Shown: positions 7,248-17,278, numbered from the stretch's first letter. The stretch is DNA of 64,000 nucleotides from Marinomonas spartinae (GCF_900089775.1 NZ_FLOB01000007.1:124001-188000); one strand, 5' to 3'. Notes: generated by a model not told the origin, from the sequence alone. Numbers and translations are program-made.

Positions 7248-8360
7248 ATGTACGTTGCCGTTAAGGGTGGAGAAACCGCCATAAACAACGCACACAAATT
7301 ACTCGACAAAACCCGTCGTGGTAGTTTGGACATTCCTGAATTATCAGTGGCACAAATCAGCGAGCAATTGCCTTTGGCGGTTGCCCGTGTGATGACAGAA
7401 GGTTCCATTTATGATCCGCAGTTAGCGGCTTTGGCCATCAAGCAATCCGCCGGAGATCTGGTTGAAGCCATTTTTTTATTACGCGCCTATCGCACCACAC
7501 TCAGCCGCTTTTACTGCAGCGATCCAATCGATACCACACAAATGCAAGTTGAACGGCGTATTTCAGCTACTTTTAAGGACCTTCCCGGTGGACAACTGCT
7601 AGGCTCCACATTTGACTACACACACCGACTATTAGACTTCACTCTGCTTGCCGACGGCCGAACACCCGAAGAACTCGAAACAATCACTTCGACCAACCAA
7701 GAAGATGATGCCGAAGCCATGACACGTGTACTGCATATGCTGGAGCGAGAAAACCTTATGGTGGAGGAAGTCGATGAACAAACCACACCCACTGACATCA
7801 CCCAAGACCCACCAGCTTACCCTTGTCATCGCAGTGCTCGACTACAAGCCCTAGCCCGAGGTGATGAAGGTTTTTTACTGGCACTGGGGTATTCCACTCA
7901 GCGGGGGTACGGGCGCAATCACCCTTTCGCGGGAGAAATCCGCACAGGGGACGTCACCATTAGCATCACCCCAGACGAACTGGGCTTCAGTATCGATATA
8001 GGTACTCTGCAAGTCACCGAATGCGAAATGATCAATGGCTTTAGCAAGTTAGAAAACGATGATATTAAGTTCACTCGCGGCTACGGGCTGGCCTTTGGAC
8101 AAAACGAACGTAAAACCCTGTCCATGGCTTTAATCGACCGCGCCTTGCAAGCCGAGAAATACGGAGAAGAGCGTGTTTCTCCGGCCCAGCAAGAAGAGTT
8201 TATTTTATCCCATTGTGACAATGTGGAAGCCGCAGGCTTTGTTTCTCACTTAAAACTTCCCCATTACGTTGACTTTCAATCTGAGTTGGAATTATTACGT
8301 CGCCTTCGCAAAGAGAGGATGGATAACGAACAACAAGGAACCTCAGGAGAACAAGCATGA
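7248..8360 (+). CDS. phnI: C-P lyase subunit PhnI (purine-ribonucleotide phosphonylating subunit)
   Basis: 370 residues (E. coli 354). PhnI displaces adenine from ATP and, with PhnG, H and L, makes alkylphosphonate ribose triphosphate. Family motifs seen: MYVAVKGGETAI at the start, RRISATFKDLPGGQLLGSTFDYTHRL, and DELGFSIDIGTLQVTECEMINGF. The ribosome site GGAGG lies in the end of phnH. The end overlaps phnJ by 4 nt (ATGA). The last ~25 residues are a polar tail. Confidence 0.96.
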   Translation: MYVAVKGGETAINNAHKLLDKTRRGSLDIPELSVAQISEQLPLAVARVMTEGSIYDPQLAALAIKQSAGDLVEAIFLLRAYRTTLSRFYCSDPIDTTQMQVERRISATFKDLPGGQLLGSTFDYTHRLLDFTLLADGRTPEELETITSTNQEDDAEAMTRVLHMLERENLMVEEVDEQTTPTDITQDPPAYPCHRSARLQALARGDEGFLLALGYSTQRGYGRNHPFAGEIRTGDVTISITPDELGFSIDIGTLQVTECEMINGFSKLENDDIKFTRGYGLAFGQNERKTLSMALIDRALQAEKYGEERVSPAQQEEFILSHCDNVEAAGFVSHLKLPHYVDFQSELELLRRLRKERMDNEQQGTSGEQA

Positions 8361-9277
8361 GCATTTCTTCTACTACATCGATAAACAAAGCCACTCTTGA
8401 GCCCATCAAAGACGGCTACAATTTTGCTTATCTTGATGAACAAACCAAACGCATGATACGCCGTGCGCTTCTCAAAGCCGTAGCAATCCCTGGTTATCAG
8501 GTACCCTTTGGCGGCCGAGAAATGCCCATGCCTTATGGTTGGGGAACGGGTGGAATACAATTAACCGCTGCGCTCATCGGTGAATCTGATGTACTAAAAG
8601 TCATCGACCAAGGGGCCGACGACACAACAAATGCCGTCAGTATTCGTGCCTTTTTTAAAGCCCTAACGGGAGTCAAGACAACGGAAAACACCGTAGAAGC
8701 CAGCTTGATTCAAACCCGCCACCGTATTCCAGAAACCCCATTAAAAGCCGACCAGATTCTCGTTTACCAAGTACCTATTCCTGAGCCGCTACGCTTTATC
8801 GAACCCAGCGAAGTGGAAACGCGAAAAATGCACGCCCTACAAGACTACGGCGTTATGCACGTCAAACTCTATGAAGACATCGCCCATTTCGGCCATATTG
8901 CGACCACCTACGCCTACCCGGTGCAAGTCAATGATAGATACATTATGGACCCATCGCCCATTCCAAAATTTGACAACCCAAAGATGCATCAAATGCCAGC
9001 CTTGCAGTTATTTGGCGCAGGACGCGAAAAGCGTATTTATGCCATTCCACCTTTCACTAAGGTCAAAAGTTTGGACTTTGAAGACCATCCGTTTGAAATA
9101 CAAACATGGCAAGAGCGTTGCGCAATTTGTCACTCAGAAGACAGCTTCTTAGACGAGGTCATCATCGACGATCAAGGCACTCGCAGCTACATCTGTTCAG
9201 ACACGGATTACTGCCGACAGCAGATAAGTAAAAACGAGGCGACTCCCTCCCAGGCTGGAGAAAAAACCCATGACTAA
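8357..9277 (+). CDS. phnJ: C-P lyase PhnJ, radical-SAM carbon-phosphorus lyase
   Basis: 306 residues. PhnJ cleaves the C-P bond of ribosyl phosphonate phosphate through a 4Fe-4S cluster, SAM, and glycyl and thiyl radicals. The cluster cysteines are in the unusual CX2CX21C spacing: C255, C258 and C280, followed by C286, which corresponds to the catalytic Cys272 of E. coli. The glycyl-radical Gly32 matches G46 in AIPGYQVPFGG. All are offset by exactly 14 from E. coli, so the N-terminus is longer by that much. The gene overlaps phnI by 4 nt and phnK by 8 nt. All key residues are intact, so the enzyme should be active. Confidence 0.97.
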   Translation: MSISSTTSINKATLEPIKDGYNFAYLDEQTKRMIRRALLKAVAIPGYQVPFGGREMPMPYGWGTGGIQLTAALIGESDVLKVIDQGADDTTNAVSIRAFFKALTGVKTTENTVEASLIQTRHRIPETPLKADQILVYQVPIPEPLRFIEPSEVETRKMHALQDYGVMHVKLYEDIAHFGHIATTYAYPVQVNDRYIMDPSPIPKFDNPKMHQMPALQLFGAGREKRIYAIPPFTKVKSLDFEDHPFEIQTWQERCAICHSEDSFLDEVIIDDQGTRSYICSDTDYCRQQISKNEATPSQAGEKTHD

Positions 9278-10076
9278 TACCCAGTTGTTCCAACAAGATC
9301 GTTCAAATTCACCGTTACTCAAAGTGAACAAGCTGACCAAGCTGTACGCCCCAGGAAAAGGTTGTGAAGACATTAATTTCGACCTCTATCCCGGTGAAGT
9401 ATTAGGTATTGTGGGTGAATCAGGCTCTGGAAAGTCCACATTATTAACTTGTCTATCCGCCCGCCTCGCGCCAAATGATGGCGAGGTACTGTATCTCAAC
9501 CGAGAAAATAACTGGCTTAACCTATACCAACTATCAGAAACCGAACGTCGTTACTTATTAAGAACCGAATGGGGAGTGGTCCACCAGCACGCCCGTGATG
9601 GTCTACGCATGGGGGTCTCGGCAGGAGCAAACATTGGAGAACGCCTGATGGCCATCGGTGAGCGACATTACGGCAAAATCCGCGAAAAAGGCATGAAGTG
9701 GATGCAAGATGTTGAACTGGACGTGGACCGCATCGACGATAAACCCGCCACCTATTCAGGCGGTATGCAGCAGCGTCTTCAGATTGCCCGCAATCTGGTG
9801 ACGCACCCAAGAGTCGTTTTTATGGACGAACCGACTGGTGGTCTCGATGTGTCGGTGCAAGCCCGCTTGTTAGACCTGTTACGTACCTTGGTTACCGAGA
9901 TGAATCTATCGGTGATTATCGTCACCCATGATCTGGCGGTCGCCCGCTTGCTGGCCCAGCGTTTAGTGGTGATGCGCCACGGCAAGATAGTCGAAACCGG
10001 ACTGACCGATCAGGTGCTCGATGATCCGCAACATGCTTACACCCAATTATTAGTGTCTTCCGTGCTGACCCCTTAA
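9270..10076 (+). CDS. phnK: C-P lyase ABC-type ATPase PhnK
   Basis: 268 residues. PhnK is a soluble ABC ATPase that docks on the PhnGHIJ core; it is not a transporter part. Walker [12 protein letters not shown], signature YSGGMQQRLQIARNL, Walker B VVFMDEPTGGLDVS and the switch His in IVTHD are all present. The start overlaps the end of phnJ by 8 nt. By eye phnK and phnL are richer in G and C than phnC-E further down, which may reflect codon choice. Confidence 0.95.
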   Translation: MTNTQLFQQDRSNSPLLKVNKLTKLYAPGKGCEDINFDLYPGEVLGIVGESGSGKSTLLTCLSARLAPNDGEVLYLNRENNWLNLYQLSETERRYLLRTEWGVVHQHARDGLRMGVSAGANIGERLMAIGERHYGKIREKGMKWMQDVELDVDRIDDKPATYSGGMQQRLQIARNLVTHPRVVFMDEPTGGLDVSVQARLLDLLRTLVTEMNLSVIIVTHDLAVARLLAQRLVVMRHGKIVETGLTDQVLDDPQHAYTQLLVSSVLTP

Positions 10077-10101
10077 TCCTCTTTAACAAGGTAGATTTAA
10101 C

Positions 10102-10827
10102 ATGACAACAATGATCAATGTGGAGCAGCTCAGTAAAACCTTCACTTTGCACAATCAAGGCGGTATACAACTGCCTGTTTTAGACAAGGTTGATTTACAG
10201 GTTTTTGCCGGTCAATGCACCGTGCTGCATGGTGACAGTGGTTCGGGTAAAAGCACCTTGCTACGTACTTTATACGCCAATTACCTGCCAAGCTCCGGTG
10301 CTATTTACGTTCGTCATCAGGGAGAGATGTTGGATCTGGCCAGAGCCTCTAGCCACCAGTTGCTGAGCGTCAGACGGGATACAATGGGATATGTCAGTCA
10401 GTTTCTGCGCGTGATTCCCCGTATCGCCACGTTGCATGTGGTCATGCAGCCGCTAAAAGAGCGAGGGATTGCCGACAAGGAAGCCAAAGACAGAGCCGCC
10501 GACCTACTACAAAAACTCAATATTCCTGAACGGCTATGGTCACTTGCCCCCAGCACCTTTTCAGGCGGTGAACAGCAACGGGTTAATATTGCCCGAGGAT
10601 TCATTCAAGATTACCCGATTTTATTGCTGGATGAACCGACCGCTTCTTTGGATCAAAAAAATGCTGATGTCGTCGTGCAATTGATTAAAAAGGCGCTCGC
10701 CAACAATACCGCTGTCGTAGGTATCTTTCATGATGCGCACGTTCGTGACGCTGTTGCTGATCAGGTCTTTTCAGTCTATAGCGATACCTCCCATGCAAAT
10801 GATCAAACACCATCGCACATAAATTGA
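10102..10827 (+). CDS. phnL: C-P lyase ABC-type ATPase PhnL
   Basis: 241 residues. PhnL is required for phosphonate breakdown and assembles with PhnK on the core complex. It has Walker [15 protein letters not shown], signature [15 protein letters not shown], Walker [13 protein letters not shown] and the switch His in [14 protein letters not shown], which is the PhnL-type ending. It starts 25 nt after phnK and ends 16 nt before phnM. Confidence 0.95.
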   Translation: MTTMINVEQLSKTFTLHNQGGIQLPVLDKVDLQVFAGQCTVLHGDSGSGKSTLLRTLYANYLPSSGAIYVRHQGEMLDLARASSHQLLSVRRDTMGYVSQFLRVIPRIATLHVVMQPLKERGIADKEAKDRAADLLQKLNIPERLWSLAPSTFSGGEQQRVNIARGFIQDYPILLLDEPTASLDQKNADVVVQLIKKALANNTAVVGIFHDAHVRDAVADQVFSVYSDTSHANDQTPSHIN

Positions 10828-10843
10828 TGCTGGAGCACTCACC

Positions 10844-11980
10844 ATGATCTTAACCAATGCTCGAATCGTCTTACCAAATGAAATCATCAAAGGCACCCTA
10901 GTCATCAATGAAGGGGTCATCACACAAATAGATCAAGGCAATGTTTCACTGCCTACGGCACTAGATTGCGAAAATGGTTACCTAACCGCTGGCATGATAG
11001 AGCTGCATACAGACAATATGGAGAAGCATTTCACTCCACGACCCGGCGTCAACTGGCCAGCCATCCAAGCCTTTAAAGTGCACGATGCGCAAATGGTTAG
11101 CGCGGGTATTACATCCGTGTTCGATGCTATCTCGGTGGGGGATGTCATCGAAGGCAGTGAACGATTAAATAACCTAAGCCGTATGGTAGAAGCACTCAAT
11201 GAATCCCGTGACCGTGGTTTAACACGTGCAGATCACTTCTTGCATTTACGCTGCGAAGTCAGCCATAAAGATACGTTAGCAAACTTTCACGCCTTATTAG
11301 AACAAACGAACGTGCAGTTAGTATCGGTGATGGATCATTCCCCAGGGCAACGTCAGTTCGCCAATATAGAGAAATATCGTGAGTACTATCAAGGCAAATA
11401 TAAATTATCCAATGCGGAGATGGAGGCCTTCATTACTCGCCAACTGGATGACAGCCAACGCTATAGTGCACAGTTTAGAGAAGCCATATGCGACACTTGT
11501 CACAACCGCCATATTCCTCTTGCCAGCCATGACGATGCCACGATTGACCATATTGAAGAGTCACATCATTTCAACATGGTGATTGCTGAGTTCCCCACAA
11601 CGGAGAAAGCGGCAAAAGCAGCCCATGAAAAAGGTATGAGTGTTTTAATGGGCGCTCCCAACGTTGTTCGTGGCGGCTCTCATTCAGGCAATATTGCCGC
11701 TCATGAACTCGCTTCTGCTGGGGTATTGGATATTCTCTCCAGCGATTACTACCCCGCCAGTCTTTTGGAGTCGGCTTTTAAAATCGCACGATTAGAAGAT
11801 AATGATTACGACATTCCAAAAGCGATGAACCTAGTCAGTCTTAATCCCGCAAAAGCCGTTGGTTTACACGACAGAGGTTTAATTGATTTAGGGTGTAAAG
11901 CGGATCTAATTTGGAGTAGCGCGAAGGAAGACCATGTGCACATTGAGCAGGTTTGGAAAAATGGTCAACGTGCTTTTTGA
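10844..11980 (+). CDS. phnM: PhnM, ribosyl-triphosphate phosphonate diphosphatase
   Basis: 378 residues, the E. coli length. PhnM is an amidohydrolase-family enzyme that removes pyrophosphate from alkylphosphonate ribose triphosphate to give the PhnJ substrate. The metal motif HxD appears in GMIELHTDNMEKHFTPRPGV, with further metal and catalytic residues in LASHDDAT and GGSHSGN. GGAG precedes the ATG. A 65-nt gap separates it from phnN. Confidence 0.96.
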   Translation: MILTNARIVLPNEIIKGTLVINEGVITQIDQGNVSLPTALDCENGYLTAGMIELHTDNMEKHFTPRPGVNWPAIQAFKVHDAQMVSAGITSVFDAISVGDVIEGSERLNNLSRMVEALNESRDRGLTRADHFLHLRCEVSHKDTLANFHALLEQTNVQLVSVMDHSPGQRQFANIEKYREYYQGKYKLSNAEMEAFITRQLDDSQRYSAQFREAICDTCHNRHIPLASHDDATIDHIEESHHFNMVIAEFPTTEKAAKAAHEKGMSVLMGAPNVVRGGSHSGNIAAHELASAGVLDILSSDYYPASLLESAFKIARLEDNDYDIPKAMNLVSLNPAKAVGLHDRGLIDLGCKADLIWSSAKEDHVHIEQVWKNGQRAF

Positions 11981-12045
11981 CCCCAAGCCTCATCCATGTT
12001 GACGAGTATTATCACGATAAACCGTCTGTAAAGTGAAACATAGCG

Positions 12046-12630
12046 ATGAAAAAAACAAGCAAAATCCTTTATTTAATTGGCGCTTCAGGCAGCGGTAAAG
12101 ACTCTATTATCTCCGCGTTACGCCAGCATATTGACGTTTCTCAGGCGCGGCCAAACCTAATGGTTACTCATCGCTATATCTGTCGAGATTGGCACTCTGG
12201 CAGCGAAAATCATATTCAGTTGAGCGAAAAGGAGTTTTGTCAGCGCAAACAATTAGGGCTCTTTGCCCTAGATTGGCAAGCCAATGGCCTACGCTATGGT
12301 ATAGGTCGTGAAATAGACCTTTGGCTGGCACAAGGGCAAACAGTGATTGTTAATGGTTCCCGTGGCTATTTACCCACCGCACGAGCGTTATACCCTGAGC
12401 AGTTAATGCCGGTATTGATCACAGTCGATGAGGCCACCTTACGTCAACGTCTTATCGACAGAGGACGAGAGTCGCTTGATGACATCGACTCACGCATTAT
12501 TAGGAATCAACAACTCATGCGGGAACAAAAGTTACTCGCTGATTGCTATCGGATTGACAATAGCACGCAAATTGATCATGCCGTTAAACAACTGATGGCG
12601 TATATCAACCGTCTATTGGATCATCATTAA
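12046..12630 (+). CDS. phnN: PhnN, ribose 1,5-bisphosphate phosphokinase
   Basis: 194 residues (E. coli 185). PhnN phosphorylates ribose 1,5-bisphosphate to PRPP, returning the ribose of the C-P lyase pathway to nucleotide synthesis. It has the guanylate-kinase-like P-loop YLIGASGSGKDSII and VTHRYICRDWHSGSENH, typical of the family. The ribosome site is weak (AAAGTGAAA about 9 nt upstream). phnP follows 13 nt after the stop. Confidence 0.93.
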   Translation: MKKTSKILYLIGASGSGKDSIISALRQHIDVSQARPNLMVTHRYICRDWHSGSENHIQLSEKEFCQRKQLGLFALDWQANGLRYGIGREIDLWLAQGQTVIVNGSRGYLPTARALYPEQLMPVLITVDEATLRQRLIDRGRESLDDIDSRIIRNQQLMREQKLLADCYRIDNSTQIDHAVKQLMAYINRLLDHH

Positions 12631-12643
12631 AGGAGTCAGTCAT

Positions 12644-13489
12644 ATGCTAAAGCGCCCTGAGAAAAGACCAAGCTTAGAGCAAACCAAAGCGGCGAAATCT
12701 CTATTAACGATTCGTATTCTTGGCTCGGGCAACGCAGCACAGGTTCCTGTGTGGGGTTGTCACTGCTTAGCCTGCGAGCGCGCCAGACGGGATCATTCCT
12801 TTCGGCGTGGCCCTTGTAGCCTTGAGATTCGCACGGAACTTGGCACCACACTCATCGATGCAGGCTTTAGTGATTTGGCCGAGCGCTACGACTTCGAAGA
12901 GATAACACGCATTGTGTTGACGCATTTTCATATGGATCATGTACAAGGGTTATTTCATCTCCGCTGGTCAGAAAGAGCGCAGAAAATTCCGGTCTTTCGG
13001 CCGGATGATGAGAAAGGCGCAGACGATCTCTACAAACACCCTGGCGTACTGGATTTTCAAGCGCCTTTTATTCCATTTAATACCGTTCAACTTCAGGATT
13101 TTTCCATTACGCCTTTACCTTTGATTCACTCTAAAATTACCTTGGGTTATGTGATCGAAAAAGACGATTTCACCTTCGCCTATCTGACGGATACCGTAGG
13201 ATTACCAGATGCTAGCTTGGCCTTCTTAAGAAACAAAACCCTCGACTGTCTGATAGTTGATTGTTCCGAACCACCGACTCCAACCGCTCCAAGAAATCAT
13301 AATGACATCAACCTTGTCCTTTGGATGTATAACACCCTAGAGCCCAGGCAAATGGTACTGACTCACATTAGTCATCGACTTGATTGTTGGTTGTTAGAAC
13401 ATAAGGAAGGTTTACCCGCCAATATAAAGATAGCCAGCGATGGACTGACAATATATCAAAGCACAGAATTTTCATCAGGAAGGCATTAA
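12644..13489 (+). CDS. phnP: PhnP, 5-phospho-ribosyl 1,2-cyclic phosphate phosphodiesterase
   Basis: 281 residues. PhnP is a metallo-beta-lactamase-fold enzyme that opens the cyclic ribose phosphate left by PhnJ, forming ribose 1,5-bisphosphate for PhnN. The motif THFHMDHVQGLFHLRW holds the metal ligands; TDTVGLP and THISHR follow. A cluster WGCHCLACERAR near the N-terminus matches the structural zinc site of the family. Against E. coli (252) it has about 20 extra residues in front. It lies next to phnN without the acetyltransferase phnO in between. Confidence 0.95.
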   Translation: MLKRPEKRPSLEQTKAAKSLLTIRILGSGNAAQVPVWGCHCLACERARRDHSFRRGPCSLEIRTELGTTLIDAGFSDLAERYDFEEITRIVLTHFHMDHVQGLFHLRWSERAQKIPVFRPDDEKGADDLYKHPGVLDFQAPFIPFNTVQLQDFSITPLPLIHSKITLGYVIEKDDFTFAYLTDTVGLPDASLAFLRNKTLDCLIVDCSEPPTPTAPRNHNDINLVLWMYNTLEPRQMVLTHISHRLDCWLLEHKEGLPANIKIASDGLTIYQSTEFSSGRH

Positions 13490-13710
13490 AAATATATGAT
13501 AAAACGATATTAAACATTTTATATTTACATCCTTCCCTCTCTTTAATGGCATTTTAATATAGCATGACTCACTACGTTCTCTATTTATAAAATCCATTCA
13601 ATTATCTTATAAAACCTTTCTGTTTATTCATTATTAAATCAGCATTTAACAAAAATGTAAGATAAATATGTTCTATTGATTTTATTAAAACTCATCGGAA
13701 CAAAAATCAT
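13490..13710. other. AT-rich spacer between the lyase genes and the transporter genes
   Basis: 221 nt of very AT-rich DNA between phnP and phnC. I see no clear terminator and no second PHO-box match. A weak promoter could lie near 13648-13675 (TTAACA, then TATGTT after 16 nt). Its length suggests that phnCDEE is a separate module, either read through or driven from its own promoter. Confidence 0.35.
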
Positions 13711-14481
13711 ATGCAATCTGAAAAACTTCTTTCCATTGTCAATTTGGATAAAAGTTATGGAAACCATCATCCTGTTATTAAAAAACTCAGTATGGATTTA
13801 TACGCAGGTGAATTGGTGGCCATCATTGGGCGATCTGGCGCGGGAAAATCGACACTTTTGCATATGATTAATGGCACAATCAGCACCACAGGTGGCGACA
13901 TCATCGCCTTTCCCGATAGCGATACTCCTCAAAAAGCCCACTTACTCAAGGGCAAAGCGCTGCGCCATTGGCGCTCTCAATGCGGCATGATTTTTCAAGA
14001 TTTTTGTTTGGTCCCTAGATTAGATGTGATCACTAACGTGCTGTTAGGAAGATTAAGCGATACGGGTACGCTGCGCTCTTTATTTAAATTTTTCCCCAAG
14101 AAAGACGTGGAACGTGCCATTGAATTATTAGAATGGACAGGGCTAATCAACCAGGCCTTACAGAGGGCGGAAAACCTATCTGGAGGTCAAAGTCAGCGTG
14201 TTGCCATTGCCCGAGCATTGATGCAAACACCCCGTATTTTATTAGCTGATGAGCCGGTTGCATCTTTAGACCCCAAAAACACTCACCGAGTCATGGAAGC
14301 CCTACAAGAAATCAGCGCACAAAATATTGCGGTGATGGTCAACCTGCACTCCATCGAACAAGTGAAACAATACTGTTCCCGTGTTGTTGGCATTGCTTCA
14401 GGAGAAATTATTTATAACGGCTCGCCAGATGGACTGACCGAGGACATTCAGCAACGGATTTATGCAAACCCGGCCTCTTAG
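13711..14481 (+). CDS. phnC: Phosphonate ABC transporter ATPase PhnC
   Basis: 256 residues. The ATPase powers phosphonate import through PhnE. Walker A is [14 protein letters not shown], the signature [15 protein letters not shown], Walker [14 protein letters not shown], the switch His is in VNLHS. The Q-loop [19 protein letters not shown] is typical of PhnC proteins. GGAA about 11 nt before the ATG is a weak ribosome site. phnD follows after 38 nt. Confidence 0.95.
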   Translation: MQSEKLLSIVNLDKSYGNHHPVIKKLSMDLYAGELVAIIGRSGAGKSTLLHMINGTISTTGGDIIAFPDSDTPQKAHLLKGKALRHWRSQCGMIFQDFCLVPRLDVITNVLLGRLSDTGTLRSLFKFFPKKDVERAIELLEWTGLINQALQRAENLSGGQSQRVAIARALMQTPRILLADEPVASLDPKNTHRVMEALQEISAQNIAVMVNLHSIEQVKQYCSRVVGIASGEIIYNGSPDGLTEDIQQRIYANPAS

Positions 14482-14519
14482 GCATTCATAATACTTATCT
14501 CAACGAGGATATTCAGACA

Positions 14520-15449
14520 ATGAAAACCAAACTCATTAGCCTACTTTTAGGCTCAACGATTTTAGCCTACAGTGCCACCGCTTCTGCCGCTGTTCGTGAA
14601 TTAAACTTAGGCATTTTAGGTGGTCAAAATGCCACTGAGCAAATCGGCGATAATCAATGTGTCAAAGCGTTCTTAGATAAGAAATTAAATGTTGATACAA
14701 AATTACGTAATTCATCTGATTACTCTGGCATTATTCAAGGACTCATCGGTGGCAAAATCGATGCCGTCATCAATATGTCTCCGTCAGGCTATGCTTCTGT
14801 TTATATCAACAATCCTAAAGCGGTTGATATTATTGGTATTACTGCAGATGACAAAGATCAATCTAAAGGTTATCACTCTGTTGTCCTCGTTCGTGCGGAT
14901 AGCCCTTATCACAAATTGGCGGATTTAAAAGGCCACTCTTTTGGTTTTGCTGACCCAGATTCAACCTCAGGGTTTTTGATACCGAACCATGTTTTTAAAC
15001 AAAAATTTGGTGGCAACAAAGACAACGACTACAACCATTTTTTCAGCTCAACGACTTTCTCTGGCGGTCATGAACAAGATATTTTGGGCGTATTAAATAA
15101 ACAATTTGATGGCGCCGTGACTTGGACATCCATGGTCGGCGATTATAATAAAGGTTACACCGCCGGTGCTTTTAGGCGTTTAATGCGTGTAGACCAGCCC
15201 GATTTAATGAAAAAAATTCGCATTATCTGGGAATCCCCATTAATTCCAAATGGCCCAGTGATTATCCGTCATGACCTACCTGCTAAGTTCAAAAAAGAAT
15301 TAACTCAGGCGATTTATGATCTCGATAAAAATGACCATAGCTGCTTTGCTAAATCAGCAGGCGGTATGGTTCATATGGTTCCAGCTTCGGTCAAAGATTA
15401 CCAAAACATAATCGATCTAAAACGTGAGCTTATGCAAGGTAATCGTTAA
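14520..15449 (+). CDS. phnD: Periplasmic phosphonate-binding protein PhnD
   Basis: 309 residues with an N-terminal signal peptide ending SATASA. It should capture phosphonates in the periplasm and pass them to PhnE. Family motifs: SDYSGIIQGLIGGKIDAV, FGFADPDSTSGFLIPN and GHEQDILGVLNKQFDGAV, matching E. coli PhnD at the ligand-contact regions. GAGGAT precedes the ATG. The exact ligand (2-aminoethylphosphonate, methylphosphonate, phosphite) cannot be told by eye. The two cysteines (about residues 43 and 280) might form a disulfide. Confidence 0.93.
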   Translation: MKTKLISLLLGSTILAYSATASAAVRELNLGILGGQNATEQIGDNQCVKAFLDKKLNVDTKLRNSSDYSGIIQGLIGGKIDAVINMSPSGYASVYINNPKAVDIIGITADDKDQSKGYHSVVLVRADSPYHKLADLKGHSFGFADPDSTSGFLIPNHVFKQKFGGNKDNDYNHFFSSTTFSGGHEQDILGVLNKQFDGAVTWTSMVGDYNKGYTAGAFRRLMRVDQPDLMKKIRIIWESPLIPNGPVIIRHDLPAKFKKELTQAIYDLDKNDHSCFAKSAGGMVHMVPASVKDYQNIIDLKRELMQGNR

Positions 15450-15503
15450 CTCCAACGAAAACAGCAAAGACCAGACGCAGCCATTAAAAGAGAAACGCGG
15501 GAT

Positions 15504-16373
15504 ATGCCAAGCCAAACATTTGAATCTTATTATCAAAGTATTCGACAACGTCAAAAACGTGAGAGTTTACTTTGGTCTATCGGAATTTTAATCGTCTATT
15601 TTTATTCAGGTTATCTATCCGAATTTAGTTTATCAGTCGTTTGGCAAGGCATACCGCATTTTTTTGACTACCTGTCGGATATTTTGCCGACTCTGCATCT
15701 TCCGGTTTTATTTGCTGATGGTCACACCAAAGGGTCTTTTGCCTATTGGGGGTATCGCTTAAATATTCAGATTCCTCTATTAGGACAAACCATTGCCATT
15801 GCCATTGCCGCGACTTTATTTTCAAGTTTAATGGCAACCTTTGCCTCTTTTCCTGCTTCCAATAACACACAAATACATTGGTCATTACGTTATGGCTTAC
15901 GCTCTATTGCCGCGTTTTGTCGAACAATGCCAGAACTTGCTTGGGCCGTCATGTTTGTCATGGCGTTTGGCGTTGGCCCCATTCCAGGCTTTTTTGCTCT
16001 ATTCCTACATAGCTTTGGATGCCAAACAAAATTGTTTTATGAGACCGTGGAAGTTGCCTCTGACAAACCTGTCCGCGGCCTTCGTGCTTTAGGGGCCAGC
16101 CGATTAATGCGAATGCGTTATGGACTGTGGCCTCAGGTAGCACCCACCTTTATGTCCTATACCTTTATGCGCCTAGAAACCAATTTTCGTCAATCCACTA
16201 TTTTGGGGTTAGTTGGCGGCGGGGGTATCGGCCAAGAGCTAATGACGTCAATTAAGCTCGACCATTACGATCAGGTCAGCATTGTACTCATACAAATTAT
16301 TCTCGTTGTCTCATTACTGGATTTTATATCCGGCAAGTTACGTCATCGCCTATTAAAAGAGATGTCAGTATGA
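15504..16373 (+). CDS. phnE: Phosphonate ABC transporter permease PhnE1
   Basis: 289 residues with about six membrane segments. The EAA loop that contacts the ATPase reads EVASDKPVRGLRALGASRLMRMRYGLWPQ, and GLVGGGGIGQEL near the end is typical for PhnE. It overlaps the next permease gene by 4 nt (ATGA), so the two probably form a heterodimer. The N-terminal ~25 residues are a polar tail of the kind often seen in PhnE proteins. Confidence 0.93.
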   Translation: MPSQTFESYYQSIRQRQKRESLLWSIGILIVYFYSGYLSEFSLSVVWQGIPHFFDYLSDILPTLHLPVLFADGHTKGSFAYWGYRLNIQIPLLGQTIAIAIAATLFSSLMATFASFPASNNTQIHWSLRYGLRSIAAFCRTMPELAWAVMFVMAFGVGPIPGFFALFLHSFGCQTKLFYETVEVASDKPVRGLRALGASRLMRMRYGLWPQVAPTFMSYTFMRLETNFRQSTILGLVGGGGIGQELMTSIKLDHYDQVSIVLIQIILVVSLLDFISGKLRHRLLKEMSV

Positions 16374-17278
16374 TAAATCACAGCAATACAATCTCAACAT
16401 CAGAGCGCTCTAATAATGAGCGGCAATATGCTGCAATCTATGCCAGCCGAAGAAGACATATGGTGATCACCTTCAGTCTGGGTCTGATTATCCTCTTCTA
16501 TTATATCTTCTTTTTCTATTTCAATGGATTAACACCAGAACAGATGTTTCAAGGGCTTGATAAACTGGGGCAATATTTTGCTCGAATGTTTATTTGGCGC
16601 AATGTCAGTCAGTGGCCATTCGGCTACTATTTCACACAAATTGCAGTGACATTAGGCATTGTTTTCGCTGGCACTTTCACAGCAACATTACTCGCCCTGC
16701 CTCTCTCCTTTTTAGCCTCTCGAAGGGTGATGAACACGTTTATTTTAGCCTCTATTTCTGTTGTCATACGACGTCTTTTTGACATTATGAGGGGCATAGA
16801 CATGGCAATCTGGGGGATGATTTTTATTCGTGCCGTGGGTATGGGGCCCCTGGCTGGTGTCATGGCGATATTTATTCAAGATACTGGGCTACTGGGTAAA
16901 CTGTATGCTGAAAGCCACGATGCGGTTGATAAGCGCCCCAGCCGAGGATTAAGCGCCTTAGGAGCAAACCACCTACAAAAGCACCGATTTGGTATTTTCA
17001 CTCAGTCCTTCCCGCAATTTTTAGCCCTAACACTTTACCAAATAGAGTCCAATACCCGCTCGGCAGCGGTTCTTGGGTTCGTGGGTGCTGGAGGAATAGG
17101 CTTGGTTTACGCGGAAAATATGCGACTTTGGAATTGGGACGTGGTGATGTTTATTACACTGGTTCTCGTCTTATTAGTAATGATCATGGACAAAGCCTCA
17201 GAACTCTTGCGCAAAAAATACATCATCGGCGAGGACATCCCGCTGTTTAATCAGCCAATACAGCATATAGAAAAATAA
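16370..17278 (+). CDS. phnE: Phosphonate ABC transporter permease PhnE2
   Basis: 302 residues, about six membrane segments, second permease of the importer. The EAA loop is HDAVDKRPSRGLSALGANHLQKHRFGIF and the C-terminal part has GFVGAGGIGLVYAENMRLWNWD. It is clearly related to PhnE1 but not a recent copy. It is the last gene of the operon; a strong hairpin follows at 17327-17355. Confidence 0.93.
   Translation: MINHSNTISTSERSNNERQYAAIYASRRRHMVITFSLGLIILFYYIFFFYFNGLTPEQMFQGLDKLGQYFARMFIWRNVSQWPFGYYFTQIAVTLGIVFAGTFTATLLALPLSFLASRRVMNTFILASISVVIRRLFDIMRGIDMAIWGMIFIRAVGMGPLAGVMAIFIQDTGLLGKLYAESHDAVDKRPSRGLSALGANHLQKHRFGIFTQSFPQFLALTLYQIESNTRSAAVLGFVGAGGIGLVYAENMRLWNWDVVMFITLVLVLLVMIMDKASELLRKKYIIGEDIPLFNQPIQHIEK

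Noticed and set aside
9270-10827. Horizontal transfer of phnK-phnL because of higher GC
   Set aside because: The difference was judged by eye only, and the overlaps and order match a normal phn operon; codon use alone can explain it.
13490-13710. A second PHO box before phnC
   Set aside because: Stretches such as TTATTCAT are present but no pair of repeats 11 nt apart matches the consensus well.
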